Below, in pieces: positions 50,305 to 59,696 of a DNA stretch of 64,000 bases (positions are counted from its first letter, which is position 1; each line of letters opens with the position of its first letter). The DNA is from Streptantibioticus ferralitis. Its GTDB lineage: Bacteria; Actinomycetota; Actinomycetes; Streptomycetales; Streptomycetaceae. Location of the stretch: NCBI RefSeq assembly GCF_029223525.1, contig NZ_JARHTQ010000001.1, forward strand, positions 124,001 through 188,000, written 5' to 3'. The notes beneath the pieces are model-generated. The model ran no database searches. It was not told the DNA's origin and worked only from the letters and a program-made list of their open reading frames with translations. The position numbers and the translations under genes are program-made.

Positions 50305-52433
50305 GAATCCAACGTATCAGAGTGCACAACTTCAAGCTGCTCAGAGACATCGACATCCAACTTTCGATCGACCCCGCTAAACCGCTGACTGTCATTCGAG
50401 CCGAGAATGCGTCAGGCAAGACGTCCCTGCACTATGCGATTATCTGGGGCCTATACGGAATGGATGCGCTCAAGAACATCGCCAGCCCCAGAGATATCCG
50501 GTTCTCCTCCAAGGCCGCACCCGCAGGATCACCGGTCTTGATCGAGGTCGTTCTTGACTTCCAGATCACTGACGAAGCCGGAACCGCAGACTACCGGCTC
50601 ACGCGACACGTTCAGGAAACCCCCCAGGCGACCGGACCAGTGGATCGTGGTCGGGAGGTCGTGAAGCTCTCAAAGCTCACTGCAGCAGGCGATAAGGAGC
50701 TCGACCAGCCGGAGTCCTGGCTGGACCAGTGGCTTCCAAAGAGACTCGTAGACATCTTCTTCACTAACGGCGACGACGTTCAGAAGTTCATCACCGGTAA
50801 GCAAGAAGCTCGGCTGCGGCAAGAGAAGGTACATCTCGCGATCGAGAGTCTACTCGGGATCCGTCAGCTTCGGACGGCAGTCGTTGATATTGAGGCAGTA
50901 CAGCGCACGCTTGACCGTAAGGCCGCCCGGGATGCCGGTGGCAAACTGGAAAGGGTCACGAGTGAACTCGAAAAGCTCGAACTAGCCCTCAAGGAGATCG
51001 ATGACGAATACGAGAGGCTCACGGTTCGGCTCGGAAACATCGAGAAGAACCAAAGTCGCAAAACCCGCGAACTGGAATCTATCCGAGGCATCGGTGAACT
51101 CGACGCCATCAACCAAGAAATACAAGGGCTAGAGCAGGATCTGGCCTCGCTCGAGGGCTATCGGCGGAAGAACCTTGCCACGATGACTGGCCTGTTGCGC
51201 AGCGAAGCCCTGTCTTGGACTCTTGCCTGTGGCCCGCTGACGATGGCCCTGGCACGGCTGGACAAGCTGACGGACCTACGCAAGATCCCGAAGACCTCGA
51301 CACAGATCTTGGAAGATCGACTCGAGCTCGGCGTCTGCATATGCGGGGAAACACTGGATCCAGGCTCAACTCATCGCGATGAAGTCGCCAAGTTGCTGGC
51401 CGAGCAACAGGGCAGAGACCCGATCGCGGACCGACTCACCGACCTGCGGTACCGCGCGAAGGCACTGCGCAGTGTCAATCAGCAGGACTTCACAGAAGCG
51501 CATGCCGAGGCTCTAGGAGACTTTGCAAAGCTGGCGGACTCGATCCGGAGCAAAACGACTGCCTTGCAGGCAGCCAAGGAGCGCCGTGCCTTGATTGACG
51601 AGGAAAGGGTTCGGGAGCTCACCGAGGAGCTCGCCGAACTCGACCGCAAGAAGGGCGACGTTAATTTTAAGCTAGGGACCCTGGATACTCGCCGCGTGAC
51701 CGTACAGTACGACTGCGACCAAAAACGCGAAGAGAAAAGGAACGCCGAACGTAACGCCAATATCTCGCGGGATCTTGCCGTTAGGCGTGACGTCGGACTC
51801 GATCTCCTGAGTCTGGCAAGGGCGGTGCAGGAACAGCTTGAGGGACCCTACGTCCAGCGGGTCTCGAACCGGCTTGACCGCATGTTCAAGGACATCATTG
51901 GTGCGGACAACGGCGATACCACGGGTGTCATCACCTCGACGTCAATCACTAGCAGCTTTGACATCGTCGTTTCCAGCCAGCACGACAACAAACTTGACCC
52001 TGACTTCGAGGTAAACGGAGCCTCCCAGCGAGCCCTAACGCTCGCATTCGTCTGGTCGCTCATGGAAGTTGCTGGCACCGTCGCGCCGCGGTTCATAGAC
52101 ACCCCGCTGGGAATGGTCTCAGGCACCACCAAGGAGCGCATGGTCGAAGCCATCACACGTCCTCCTGCGCCCGACGAAACGCCGTACCAAGTCGTGCTGC
52201 TATTGACGCGTTCCGAGCTCGCTGGCGTGGAACATATCCTCGACGAGAGGGCTGGCGCATTCAACACCTTGTCATCTAGCCAGCACTATCCACTCGATCT
52301 CGTGTACAAGTGGGCCGAAGACGAGCCGCATTCCCGCAGCTGTGGCTGCAGCCACCGAGAGCAGTGCAAGATCTGCGCGCGGCGCCAGGATAACGATCTC
52401 GGCTTGCGGTTCAGAGAGGAATCTGTGGTGTGA
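50301..52433 (+). CDS. SMC/Rad50/DndD-like ATPase (left defence cassette)
   Basis: 710 aa. N-terminal half-ATPase: MRIQRIRVHNFKLLRDIDIQ with Walker A RAENASGKTSLHYAI. The centre is coiled coil (about 200-290 and 400-500) around a hook-like LGVCICGETLDPG near residue 355. The C-terminal half has signature-like NGASQRALTLAFVWSLMEVA and Walker B APRFIDTPLGMVSG, close in style to DndD. It ends in a cysteine cluster SCGCSHREQCKICARR, possibly metal-binding. DndD-type ATPases act in phosphorothioation or its restriction. Its ATG overlaps the 73-aa gene and its stop overlaps the 135-aa gene. Confidence 0.87.
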   Translation: MRIQRIRVHNFKLLRDIDIQLSIDPAKPLTVIRAENASGKTSLHYAIIWGLYGMDALKNIASPRDIRFSSKAAPAGSPVLIEVVLDFQITDEAGTADYRLTRHVQETPQATGPVDRGREVVKLSKLTAAGDKELDQPESWLDQWLPKRLVDIFFTNGDDVQKFITGKQEARLRQEKVHLAIESLLGIRQLRTAVVDIEAVQRTLDRKAARDAGGKLERVTSELEKLELALKEIDDEYERLTVRLGNIEKNQSRKTRELESIRGIGELDAINQEIQGLEQDLASLEGYRRKNLATMTGLLRSEALSWTLACGPLTMALARLDKLTDLRKIPKTSTQILEDRLELGVCICGETLDPGSTHRDEVAKLLAEQQGRDPIADRLTDLRYRAKALRSVNQQDFTEAHAEALGDFAKLADSIRSKTTALQAAKERRALIDEERVRELTEELAELDRKKGDVNFKLGTLDTRRVTVQYDCDQKREEKRNAERNANISRDLAVRRDVGLDLLSLARAVQEQLEGPYVQRVSNRLDRMFKDIIGADNGDTTGVITSTSITSSFDIVVSSQHDNKLDPDFEVNGASQRALTLAFVWSLMEVAGTVAPRFIDTPLGMVSGTTKERMVEAITRPPAPDETPYQVVLLLTRSELAGVEHILDERAGAFNTLSSSQHYPLDLVYKWAEDEPHSRSCGCSHREQCKICARRQDNDLGLRFREESVV

Positions 52434-52837
52434 GCGGTATGAACCCATACGCGTCTGTCGAGATGACCATGCCGGCAGACCTGCATCCGAAGATCAGCCA
52501 GTTTTTCGGGCCGGGAAAACCGGTGGGGCGAATGATCGACGCGTGGTGGCTTGGTCTGTGCATCGGTGTCAAGCACGGCCAGCAGCGTAAGCGTTCGGAC
52601 GAAGTACGAAAGTTCGCAGATGGCACCATCTTCGCGAGCGACGATTGGCGCATCGTTCACCTTGAGTTGCTCGCGGTGGCCAAAAAGGGCGAGGCAATAC
52701 TCGCGCAGCCGCGAGATGTCATAAGGCTCGCATCCGGCTACGCTGACTACGGCCTCGAATGGGTGGCGGAGCACTGCTTGGGTGCTAACGAGCCCATCCT
52801 GGCACTGCTCAACGCGATCGAAGTGCCTGCCGCTTGA
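52430..52837 (+). CDS. 135-aa protein of the left defence cassette
   Basis: GTG 52430 overlaps the ATPase stop by 4 bp (alternative ATG 52439). Segments visible: MTMPADLHPKISQFFGP, RMIDAWWLGLCIGVKHGQQR and LASGYADYGLEWVAEHCLGA. No family is recognised with confidence. The size, position after a DndD-like ATPase and basic N-terminal half invite comparison with DndE, the small nicked-DNA-binding protein of dnd operons, but I do not see a decisive motif. Last gene before the convergent hairpin. Confidence 0.75.
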   Translation: MSGMNPYASVEMTMPADLHPKISQFFGPGKPVGRMIDAWWLGLCIGVKHGQQRKRSDEVRKFADGTIFASDDWRIVHLELLAVAKKGEAILAQPRDVIRLASGYADYGLEWVAEHCLGANEPILALLNAIEVPAA

Positions 52838-52845
52838 GAGCGATG

Positions 52846-52884
52846 GGCCGCGGACAACGCAGCAGCGATTGACTGTCCGCGGCC
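52846..52884. terminator. Hairpin between convergent left cassette and ssp operon
   Basis: GGCCGCGGACA (52846-52856) pairs with TGTCCGCGGCC (52874-52884), an 11-bp perfect stem with a 17-nt loop. It lies 9 bp after the 135-aa gene and 47 bp from the sspD stop, positioned to terminate both convergent transcripts. Confidence 0.8.
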
Positions 52885-52930
52885 TAGTCAGCGAAGCGCC
52901 CAGAGCGTTGAATGGGCGCAGCTGTTGCCA

Positions 52931-53770
52931 CTACAGGTGGCAGACTGCGCAGCCTGCTTGATCGTCGTCCTCATCGTGGGCGTCGGCGAGTATCTCCAGC
53001 AGCGGGCGGTTCGGCTTGAAGCGCTTGGCGGCGCGTTCGAGGGCTGCCTGGTGCTTGGCTTCGATCTCTTCGCGGCGTTCGATGAGCTCCTCGAGAGACT
53101 CGCCCTGGGACCAGGTGTATTGGCGGCCCTGCATGGCGGTGTGTCGGTAGTTGACCTTCTCCTCGTAGGCTATGGCCTTTTCGAATAGGTCGGGGTGGCG
53201 GTCGCGGAGGCCGACCCATTCGTGCTTGCGCTGGAAGAAGCAGAAGTAGCAGCCGGAACGCGTGCGCCACTCGTAGTAGGCGGGGAGGCCGATACCGGCT
53301 TCGTCGAGGATGCGGTCGACGCCGGCGCGGTCGATGCCGTCCTCGCGGAAGGGAAAGACGGCCTTGATGTTGGGCTTGGTGCTGACGTAGCCGAGGCGGT
53401 TCTCGTCGGCGCGGATGGCAACGTAGGAGATCACGTTGTCGTCACCGACCCACTCCTCCAAAGGCTTGATCTTGAGGTTCTTGGTGCACCAGCGCATCTG
53501 GGGGCTGGGGAGGGTGCCCTGGTAGACCTCCAGCCAATGGTCAAAGTCGCGACTTGAGTTCAGGCGCACGATGGGCTTGCCGACGGCGGCTTCAAGCCGG
53601 TTGAGGTACTCGTAGGTCTCGGGGAGTTCAGCGCCGGTGTCGCAGAAGAAGTACTCCATGTCGGGGACGCGATCGCGCATGTAGATCGCGAGTGCGGAGG
53701 AGTCCTTGCCTCCGGATAGGCCGAGGACATGGCGCGTCTTGCTGTCGTTGGTACTGCTCATCGCGTTCAT
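52931..53770 (-). CDS. sspD: SspD: PAPS reductase-like ATP pyrophosphatase for DNA phosphorothioation
   Basis: 279 aa. PP-loop SGGKDSSALAIYM (residues 19-24) for AMP activation of the DNA backbone. Family cysteines in RWCTKNLKIKPLEEW and SGCYFCFFQRKHEW probably bind Fe-S or persulfide. It ends with a cysteine pair in QAGCAVCHL. Related to DndC and to APS/PAPS reductases; with cysteine desulfurase, DUF4007 protein and a large ATPase upstream, it fits SspD of single-strand phosphorothioation. The ATG overlaps the sspC stop by 4 bp. Confidence 0.88.
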   Translation of the reverse strand: MNAMSSTNDSKTRHVLGLSGGKDSSALAIYMRDRVPDMEYFFCDTGAELPETYEYLNRLEAAVGKPIVRLNSSRDFDHWLEVYQGTLPSPQMRWCTKNLKIKPLEEWVGDDNVISYVAIRADENRLGYVSTKPNIKAVFPFREDGIDRAGVDRILDEAGIGLPAYYEWRTRSGCYFCFFQRKHEWVGLRDRHPDLFEKAIAYEEKVNYRHTAMQGRQYTWSQGESLEELIERREEIEAKHQAALERAAKRFKPNRPLLEILADAHDEDDDQAGCAVCHL

Positions 53771-56700
53771 TCCTTCCTAGCGATCGCGGTGTCGCCGCCC
53801 GTGGCAGCCAGGCGTTCGGCCAGTGCTGCGAGCAGGATGCGAGCGCCGTCGGGACCTAGTGCTTCTTCAGCCTGCCTGATGACACTGACAACGAGTTCGT
53901 CGGCCACATGACGGGACTGCTTGGGCACATGGATGAGGGCGCTTTCCTCGGCCCCCTCCGAGGTTGTGAGCGTCAGGAGGCGAGTCTCGATCTGCCTCGC
54001 TGGCGCGGGCACGCTCGGGGTGACGGCTGGCGCCTGGTGCACCTCGTACAGGTGACCGACGCGGTCGAGGGCGCGGGCGACCTCCCTGGCCTTGCGGGGG
54101 AAGCTCTCCACGTCGGCGTCGGTCCAGTCGCCAAGTGCCTTATTAGCAAGGCGGATGACGATGGGGTCTAGCCAGTCCTCGTCGGGCAGGTTCTCGTTGA
54201 GGACGCGGGAGACGAACCCTTGCAGGCTGAGTTCGAGGGGAGCGTCAGCGAAGCCGCGCAGCCGCTCGGTCAGCCCGGCCCGCAGCTCCCGGATGTCGGA
54301 GGGAAGACGGAATTCCTTGCCGAGCTTTCCGGCGACCTCCCGGCGTAGGGCCGCAGCGGCGCCGGAGATGTCGTCAAGTGCCGTGGTGAGGGCCGAGACG
54401 TAGGCCCGGGCGGATTCTTCGTCCTTGGTGGCGTCCGTTGCGATGACGGGGAATCCCAGCGCCTTGGGCAGGGTGGCGAAGATTAGCTCGTCGGGGTCGG
54501 TCGCGCGTGACAGCAGGCCGCGGATGGCAAGGGCCTGTGCGCCGAGCCTCCTAGTCTGCCGGGTGTAGGGGTCGAGGACCATCACGCGCTCGAGGATGGT
54601 TCGGGTGACGGCTAGGAGCAGGGGGTTGCGCGCCGAACGCGAGCGAGGAAGGTCGACCTGGAGGGCCTTGGCGAGGCCATCCACCACGAGGCGGCGCTGT
54701 CCGCGGCCGACTGGCGTGGCCTTTACGGTGAAGCGATCGGGGTAAGGGACGTTAAGTCGTTCAACGAGCTCGGGGGAGAGGCGAGGGCAGTAATTTCCCT
54801 CCTCGAAGAGCGCAATGTCCTCAGCACGCAAGATCAGTGCGGCGACCACGAGCACGGGAACGACTCCGGCCTTGACGCCATAGGGCGGGGCCATGAGCTG
54901 ATGGTAGATATCGACGATGGGTGTGGGCCGCTTGGCGCCGGTCAGTGCTTGGTCGAGGGCTTCCCACACGGGCATGACGCTGGGGTTCGTGTCCGGGGTG
55001 GGGCGGGAAATGCCGTGGGTGAGGATGCTGTCCCCGTCAATGCCGTTGGTGGCTTCTCCGGCGAAACGGTGCAGTCCAAGGTATTCGACAACTCCGTGGT
55101 ACATGGCGCGTTCCGCGGAGTACCCCTTCTCATCGAATCCGCACAGGGGGTGGCCGGAGCGCTGGATCATTGCGGTGAGCAGCTCGCGGCGGGCCCGGGC
55201 ACCATTGCTGGTGAGCTGATGGCGGCCAGCCATCTCGTTGCGGATGTGGGGGGTGGAGGGGAAGACCCGCTCACATGCCTGGGAGACGAGGTTCGAGTAA
55301 CTCCGCGCTTCGATAACCGCGTCGGGGGTGTTGCCGGTCTCGGCGCCAACGTGCCACAGCCGCCAGGTGGACTGCGGGCTTTGCGGATTGAAGGCCCTAT
55401 CGAGCAAGGTGCCGATGCTGTCAGAGATCTCGGCGATGCGCTCGGTGATCTCCCGAGCGGCCACGTAGTCGATCGTATCGTCGTCGAGGAGTTCTTCGAG
55501 GGCCACGAGGTCGATGCCCGCCTGGAGAACCCGTTCCGGGTTCTCAGTCGTACCGACCAGTGCGGGCAGCGGGGAGTTGATGGCGGGGAGCGTGTCGGTG
55601 GTGCCGAGATGGAAGACCATGAGGCCGTCCGCCGGGTCCTTGACAACCTCGGGACCGACGATCTTCTCGCCCGTGGGGCTGACGGCCGTTTGGAAGTAGC
55701 GGAGCATGCCGGTCTGCTGGCTGTGCTTGCCAGCCACCACCGCTTCGGGGAGCACGGTGCCGAGGTGCTTGCTGAGGTAAGCGACGACGTCGGCTGGCTT
55801 GACCCCGATGGCATTCGCCTTAACACCGGCGTCGATATCGAAGTCGGTGCCTTGCCAGACCCGGTACTCATTGCTGTAGGAGCGGTGGACGACGAAGCCG
55901 TCCTCGACAAGCTTGTCGAGCCGCTCTTGCAAAGCGGTAAAGCGCTCGGGGTCGGCGGCGTCGGCCGGGTCCTGGAGCGCGAAGTGGATCATGGAGGGTG
56001 TGGCGCGAAGGAGGCCGTCGACATCGATGAGGTTGAGGATGCCGATCGTCTTGAGGACGTCCTGGTCTTCAGCGGCGAGTCCGTGGGCCTCGCTCAGTCT
56101 CATATCTACTTCGAGCCAGCGGCTGGCCTTGGCGGAGGCGATGATGGTGGTACGGCCGGAGGCGAAGAAGTAGTCGTACAGCTGAGGTAGGCGGATGGTG
56201 CAGGCACGCTCCGGCGCCTCGCCCGCGAGGGTCTCCAGGGAGCGACGGACGGTGTTGGGCTCGTCGCTGGAGAGGAACCCAGTGAGGCTGCGGTCGTGCT
56301 GGCCAATCTGAGCAGCGATGAGCGGTGAGGCGACGACGGTGAGCGGGTGAAGGGGGTACAGGTCGGCGAACATCTGCTCGGAGATGTCGACGACAGGGTT
56401 GAGGCCGTGCTGCATCCAGGCGACAGCGGCGGCTTGCGCCTGGGTCTCGATGAGGGAGCGGCCGGACTCGGTGACCAGGCTGTGGTCGAGGCGCCGACGC
56501 AGGAGGTGGACGGCATCCCCGAGGTTCGGGGCAAAGGTGATGTCTTCGAAGCGGCCTTGGATCTTGGCCCATTCCTGGGTCTGGATGCTGCTGGAGCGGG
56601 CCGCGTAGTCCGTGAAGGCGAGGTGCTGCAGGGTGAGCATGAACAGCGGCAGGCCTGAAGGGCCAGCACCCTTCTCGGCGAGCAGCTGGAGGAGGAATAC

Positions 56701-57339
56701 ATCGCTGTCAGCGTCGCCAGTGTCTCCGGCGGCAGCGAGGTACTCCAGGGTCTTGCCGAACTCGTCGATAATCAGCAGCACGGGTGCCGTGTTACAGAGC
56801 GCTGTCACAGCGTCCATGAGGCTGTCGGCCGACGGCACGTCCCGTTGCTCGCACGTGGCGAAGGCTTGGGCGATGGCCTTGGGCAGCCGTGTCTTCCATC
56901 GGCGTTCGGCAGCGGTGCGCAGGGCGCGGTAGATCGTTGCCGCGAGAGGCTCGCGGCTGGCGGTGGCGACGGCGCCGAGGAATCCGCCCTCGGCAACCTC
57001 GTCTCGGACCCGGCTCAGCCGAGTCGCGGTGCGCGGGCTGGTTGCGGCTACCGCCTTCTCGGCGTCGGCCCGACGGGTCTTGTCGTGTCCTAGAAGGGCA
57101 TCGATGAGGTTGGAGAGGGTGGACTTGCCCGAGCCGTAAGGCCCGGTGAACGACCAAGCGCGGGTACGCCGTGGACTCTCCAACGCGCTGGTAATCCGTT
57201 CAAGCACGTCGAGGGCGCGTGCTCCAACGTAGGGGGCGTTGAGGTGGCGTTCACGGACGTCGCGCTCAAGGTTCGTGGAGCGCAGTTCGGACCCGACCAG
57301 GGCGATACCTGCGGGGAGCTGGGCAGTGTTCGCGGTCAT
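53767..57339 (-). CDS. sspC: SspC: large P-loop ATPase for DNA phosphorothioation
   Basis: 1190 aa. Walker A is GPYGSGKST at residues 66-74 and Walker B LLIIDEFGKTLEY at about 188-200, the arrangement of BrxC/PglY-type ATPases. The long remainder has no catalytic motif that I recognise and probably forms the clamp and partner interfaces. In the ssp operon this ATPase energises backbone modification. Its stop overlaps sspD and its ATG overlaps the sspB stop, each by 4 bp. A BREX BrxC is the main alternative, but no pglZ, pglX or brxL is present. Confidence 0.85.
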   Translation of the reverse strand: MTANTAQLPAGIALVGSELRSTNLERDVRERHLNAPYVGARALDVLERITSALESPRRTRAWSFTGPYGSGKSTLSNLIDALLGHDKTRRADAEKAVAATSPRTATRLSRVRDEVAEGGFLGAVATASREPLAATIYRALRTAAERRWKTRLPKAIAQAFATCEQRDVPSADSLMDAVTALCNTAPVLLIIDEFGKTLEYLAAAGDTGDADSDVFLLQLLAEKGAGPSGLPLFMLTLQHLAFTDYAARSSSIQTQEWAKIQGRFEDITFAPNLGDAVHLLRRRLDHSLVTESGRSLIETQAQAAAVAWMQHGLNPVVDISEQMFADLYPLHPLTVVASPLIAAQIGQHDRSLTGFLSSDEPNTVRRSLETLAGEAPERACTIRLPQLYDYFFASGRTTIIASAKASRWLEVDMRLSEAHGLAAEDQDVLKTIGILNLIDVDGLLRATPSMIHFALQDPADAADPERFTALQERLDKLVEDGFVVHRSYSNEYRVWQGTDFDIDAGVKANAIGVKPADVVAYLSKHLGTVLPEAVVAGKHSQQTGMLRYFQTAVSPTGEKIVGPEVVKDPADGLMVFHLGTTDTLPAINSPLPALVGTTENPERVLQAGIDLVALEELLDDDTIDYVAAREITERIAEISDSIGTLLDRAFNPQSPQSTWRLWHVGAETGNTPDAVIEARSYSNLVSQACERVFPSTPHIRNEMAGRHQLTSNGARARRELLTAMIQRSGHPLCGFDEKGYSAERAMYHGVVEYLGLHRFAGEATNGIDGDSILTHGISRPTPDTNPSVMPVWEALDQALTGAKRPTPIVDIYHQLMAPPYGVKAGVVPVLVVAALILRAEDIALFEEGNYCPRLSPELVERLNVPYPDRFTVKATPVGRGQRRLVVDGLAKALQVDLPRSRSARNPLLLAVTRTILERVMVLDPYTRQTRRLGAQALAIRGLLSRATDPDELIFATLPKALGFPVIATDATKDEESARAYVSALTTALDDISGAAAALRREVAGKLGKEFRLPSDIRELRAGLTERLRGFADAPLELSLQGFVSRVLNENLPDEDWLDPIVIRLANKALGDWTDADVESFPRKAREVARALDRVGHLYEVHQAPAVTPSVPAPARQIETRLLTLTTSEGAEESALIHVPKQSRHVADELVVSVIRQAEEALGPDGARILLAALAERLAATGGDTAIARKE

Positions 57340-58448
57340 GATCCGACGCTCTCCTCGGTCAGTTCAAACTCCTCAGCCTGGCGAGGAGCCGTCTTGCGTG
57401 TGCTCTTGATCGTGGCGCCGACGAGGCCCGGGTACTTACGCACCCACTCCTGCGGGGTGGGGAAGCCGTCGCGTTCCCGTACACGGCCGTAGTACTCATC
57501 CAGGACATCCCAGGCCAAGTCCTGGGGCGGCGTGGCGAAGGCGAGGCTGCGCTGGCCGAGCGCTTCGACGATCTGCAGAGCCGGATACGCGCCGACCAAC
57601 GCCTCGATGGCCTTGGTCAGTTCAGGTTCCTTCATTCGGAACGCCTTCCCCGGGGATCCAGCCTCGCTGGCGAGTCGGGCGAGGGTGATCTGGCCAGCCT
57701 TGTTCGAGAACCGGGAGGCGTAGTCCAGGCACGCGTAGACGAGAATCGCCGCAGGAAGGTTCGAACGTGTACCGCTGGTGAAGCGCCAGGTACGTTCCTT
57801 GCCCCTGCCCTGGCCCTCAAGTAGGCCGAGCTCTTTGAAAGGCGACATCAGCTGGTCTTCGAAGCTGCCCGGCGACAGAGGGTTGACCTCCTGTTCCTGC
57901 GCATACATCTTGATCATGCAATCGACGTCGCGCTTAATGGATTCTGCGGCAGGCAACTTCTCCTCGTCGAAGTTCTCGCGCAAATTACGCCGGATGACGC
58001 TCTCCATCTCCTCGGCGGTGGCTCGGGAGCGCGCTGCGAGGTTGAAGGTGATGTACCAACTCGGCACCTGGCATTTGGCCTCGGGTTCGGAGGACAGCAG
58101 CCACCAGTGCAACAGCCAAAGGCTGCCGGTGTCTTCGAGGTAGGGGTCGGCACCTTCTTCGTCAAGCAGCCAGCGTGCCCGCCAGGTTGGCGCGGCGAGC
58201 AATGCTCGCGAGGAGGGATCGCTGTGGGGGTACTCCTTGGTCAGTTTGAAGGCTCGCGACCAGTAGCGCATGGCATTGACCATGTTCTTGCCCACGCCGA
58301 GCCGGACCGGCGCGTCTTCCAAGTAGAAGATGTCGTGCACGTCCTTGACCTGCATGTACGCCTTGTGCAGCCAGCCGAACCGCGGGGCGAAGGTCTCGTG
58401 CCGGCTGAAGTAGAGGTCTACGACATCGGCAAGCCGAATATCTGACAT
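57336..58448 (-). CDS. sspB: SspB: DUF4007-family nickase of the phosphorothioation system
   Basis: 370 aa. The DUF4007 signature is FSRHETFAPRFGWLHKAYMQ with VRLGVGKNMVNAMRYWSRAF in the first 80 residues. SspB nicks DNA so that sulfur can be inserted on one strand. The C-terminal half has helical blocks such as AAILVYACLDYASRF and ends with a basic segment. Sits 63 bp after sspA and is coupled to sspC. DUF4007 proteins are also found with BREX-like PAPS reductase loci, but gene content here fits Ssp. Confidence 0.88.
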   Translation of the reverse strand: MSDIRLADVVDLYFSRHETFAPRFGWLHKAYMQVKDVHDIFYLEDAPVRLGVGKNMVNAMRYWSRAFKLTKEYPHSDPSSRALLAAPTWRARWLLDEEGADPYLEDTGSLWLLHWWLLSSEPEAKCQVPSWYITFNLAARSRATAEEMESVIRRNLRENFDEEKLPAAESIKRDVDCMIKMYAQEQEVNPLSPGSFEDQLMSPFKELGLLEGQGRGKERTWRFTSGTRSNLPAAILVYACLDYASRFSNKAGQITLARLASEAGSPGKAFRMKEPELTKAIEALVGAYPALQIVEALGQRSLAFATPPQDLAWDVLDEYYGRVRERDGFPTPQEWVRKYPGLVGATIKSTRKTAPRQAEEFELTEESVGS

Positions 58449-58511
58449 GCGTGGGAAGCCTTTCGGGGGGTCGAGGGCTGGCGGAAAGCAGGACTGCCGT
58501 GCGTTATGCGC

Positions 58512-59696
58512 TCAGGGCTCCGTGTCGGCCGCCAACGATGAGCGGACCTGCGCGACTGCCGCCGCGACCGCTTCGATGCCTCGTTCGATGTCACGTGGTG
58601 TAGTGGCGTAGCCGAGAGACAACCGGACGGTGGAGTCCGCGTCTTCACGGCTGCGCCCCATGGCGAGCAGAACATGACTCGGACTCGGCGCTCCGGAAGA
58701 ACAGGCGCTGCCGTCGGAGGCCGCCACGTCAGGCATAGCGGCCAGCACAGCGTCCGCGGGCACTCCAGAGAACGTGACACTGGTCACACCGGGCATGCGC
58801 GACGCCTTGATTCCGTTGATCCGGCAGCCCGGAACATGCGCCAGCAGGCCCGCCTCCAACGTGTCTCGGAGCGCGGCGATCCGTGCAGCCTCCTCGTGCA
58901 TCTTGAGGCAGGCGGCTTCGGCGGCTGCCCCAAGCCCCGCAATACCGGCGACATTGAGCGTGCCCGCACGCCAGCCGCGCTCCTGCCCTCCACCGATCAT
59001 CTGCGGGTGGAACGGCAGCGAGGTGCTGCGGCGCACGAACAGGGCGCCAACTCCCTGCGGCCCGCCAAACTTGTGTGAGGATAGAGACAGCAGGTCGACA
59101 TCCAATTCGTCAAGGTCGATCGGCAACCGCCCCACGTACTGCGTGGCGTCGGTATGCACCAAGGCCCCGGCCGCGTGCGCAGCCTTGATCACGGGCGACA
59201 GGTCGGTGATGACTCCGGTCTCGTTGTTCGCGAGCATCGCCGAAACTAGCGCCGTCCCACGCTCACCGGCATCTTCCAGCGCGTCGTCCAGCTTCGCCAG
59301 GTCGACGTTGCCATCCGCATCCACCGGTAGGACCACGAGAGCGTTGGGGGTTGCATCGGTGATCGCCCGAGCGACTTCCAGCACGGCCGGATGCTCCACC
59401 GCGGTGGTCACCAGTGCCCCGCCACCCGCGCAGGCAGCCCGCAGGGCCAGATTGTTGGCCTCCGTCGCACCAGAGGTGAAGACAATCTCACCTGCAGAGC
59501 AGTTGAGCAGAGAAGCGAGTTGACGGCGTGCCAGGTCTACCCGCTCAGCGGCGTCCCGACCGGCGTGGTGCATGCTTGAGGCGTTTCCAACGCTCCTGAG
59601 CGTGGCGACGGTAGCATCAAGCGCCTCCGGACGCAGTGGCGCGGTGGCGTTGTAGTCGAGGTAGATCATGTCGGATCCTGCGGGCTCTTCCGCCAT
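58512..59696 (-). CDS. sspA: SspA: cysteine desulfurase of the phosphorothioation operon
   Basis: 394 aa (ATG 59696; a second ATG at 59669 gives MIYLDYNATAPLRPEAL, the usual family start). PLP lysine K209 in LSSHKFGGPQGVGALF; catalytic cysteine C332 in SDGSACSSGAPSPSHVL. It provides persulfide sulfur to SspD. First gene of the sspA-B-C-D order, divergent from the right cassette. Clearly distinct from the housekeeping desulfurase at 5918-7087. Confidence 0.9.
   Translation of the reverse strand: MAEEPAGSDMIYLDYNATAPLRPEALDATVATLRSVGNASSMHHAGRDAAERVDLARRQLASLLNCSAGEIVFTSGATEANNLALRAACAGGGALVTTAVEHPAVLEVARAITDATPNALVVLPVDADGNVDLAKLDDALEDAGERGTALVSAMLANNETGVITDLSPVIKAAHAAGALVHTDATQYVGRLPIDLDELDVDLLSLSSHKFGGPQGVGALFVRRSTSLPFHPQMIGGGQERGWRAGTLNVAGIAGLGAAAEAACLKMHEEAARIAALRDTLEAGLLAHVPGCRINGIKASRMPGVTSVTFSGVPADAVLAAMPDVAASDGSACSSGAPSPSHVLLAMGRSREDADSTVRLSLGYATTPRDIERGIEAVAAAVAQVRSSLAADTEP

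Noticed and set aside
52931..59696. BREX type 4-like locus (PAPS reductase plus BrxC-like ATPase)
   Set aside because: PglZ, BrxL and PglX-type genes are absent, and a DUF4007 protein with a dedicated cysteine desulfurase in the order A-B-C-D fits SspABCD.
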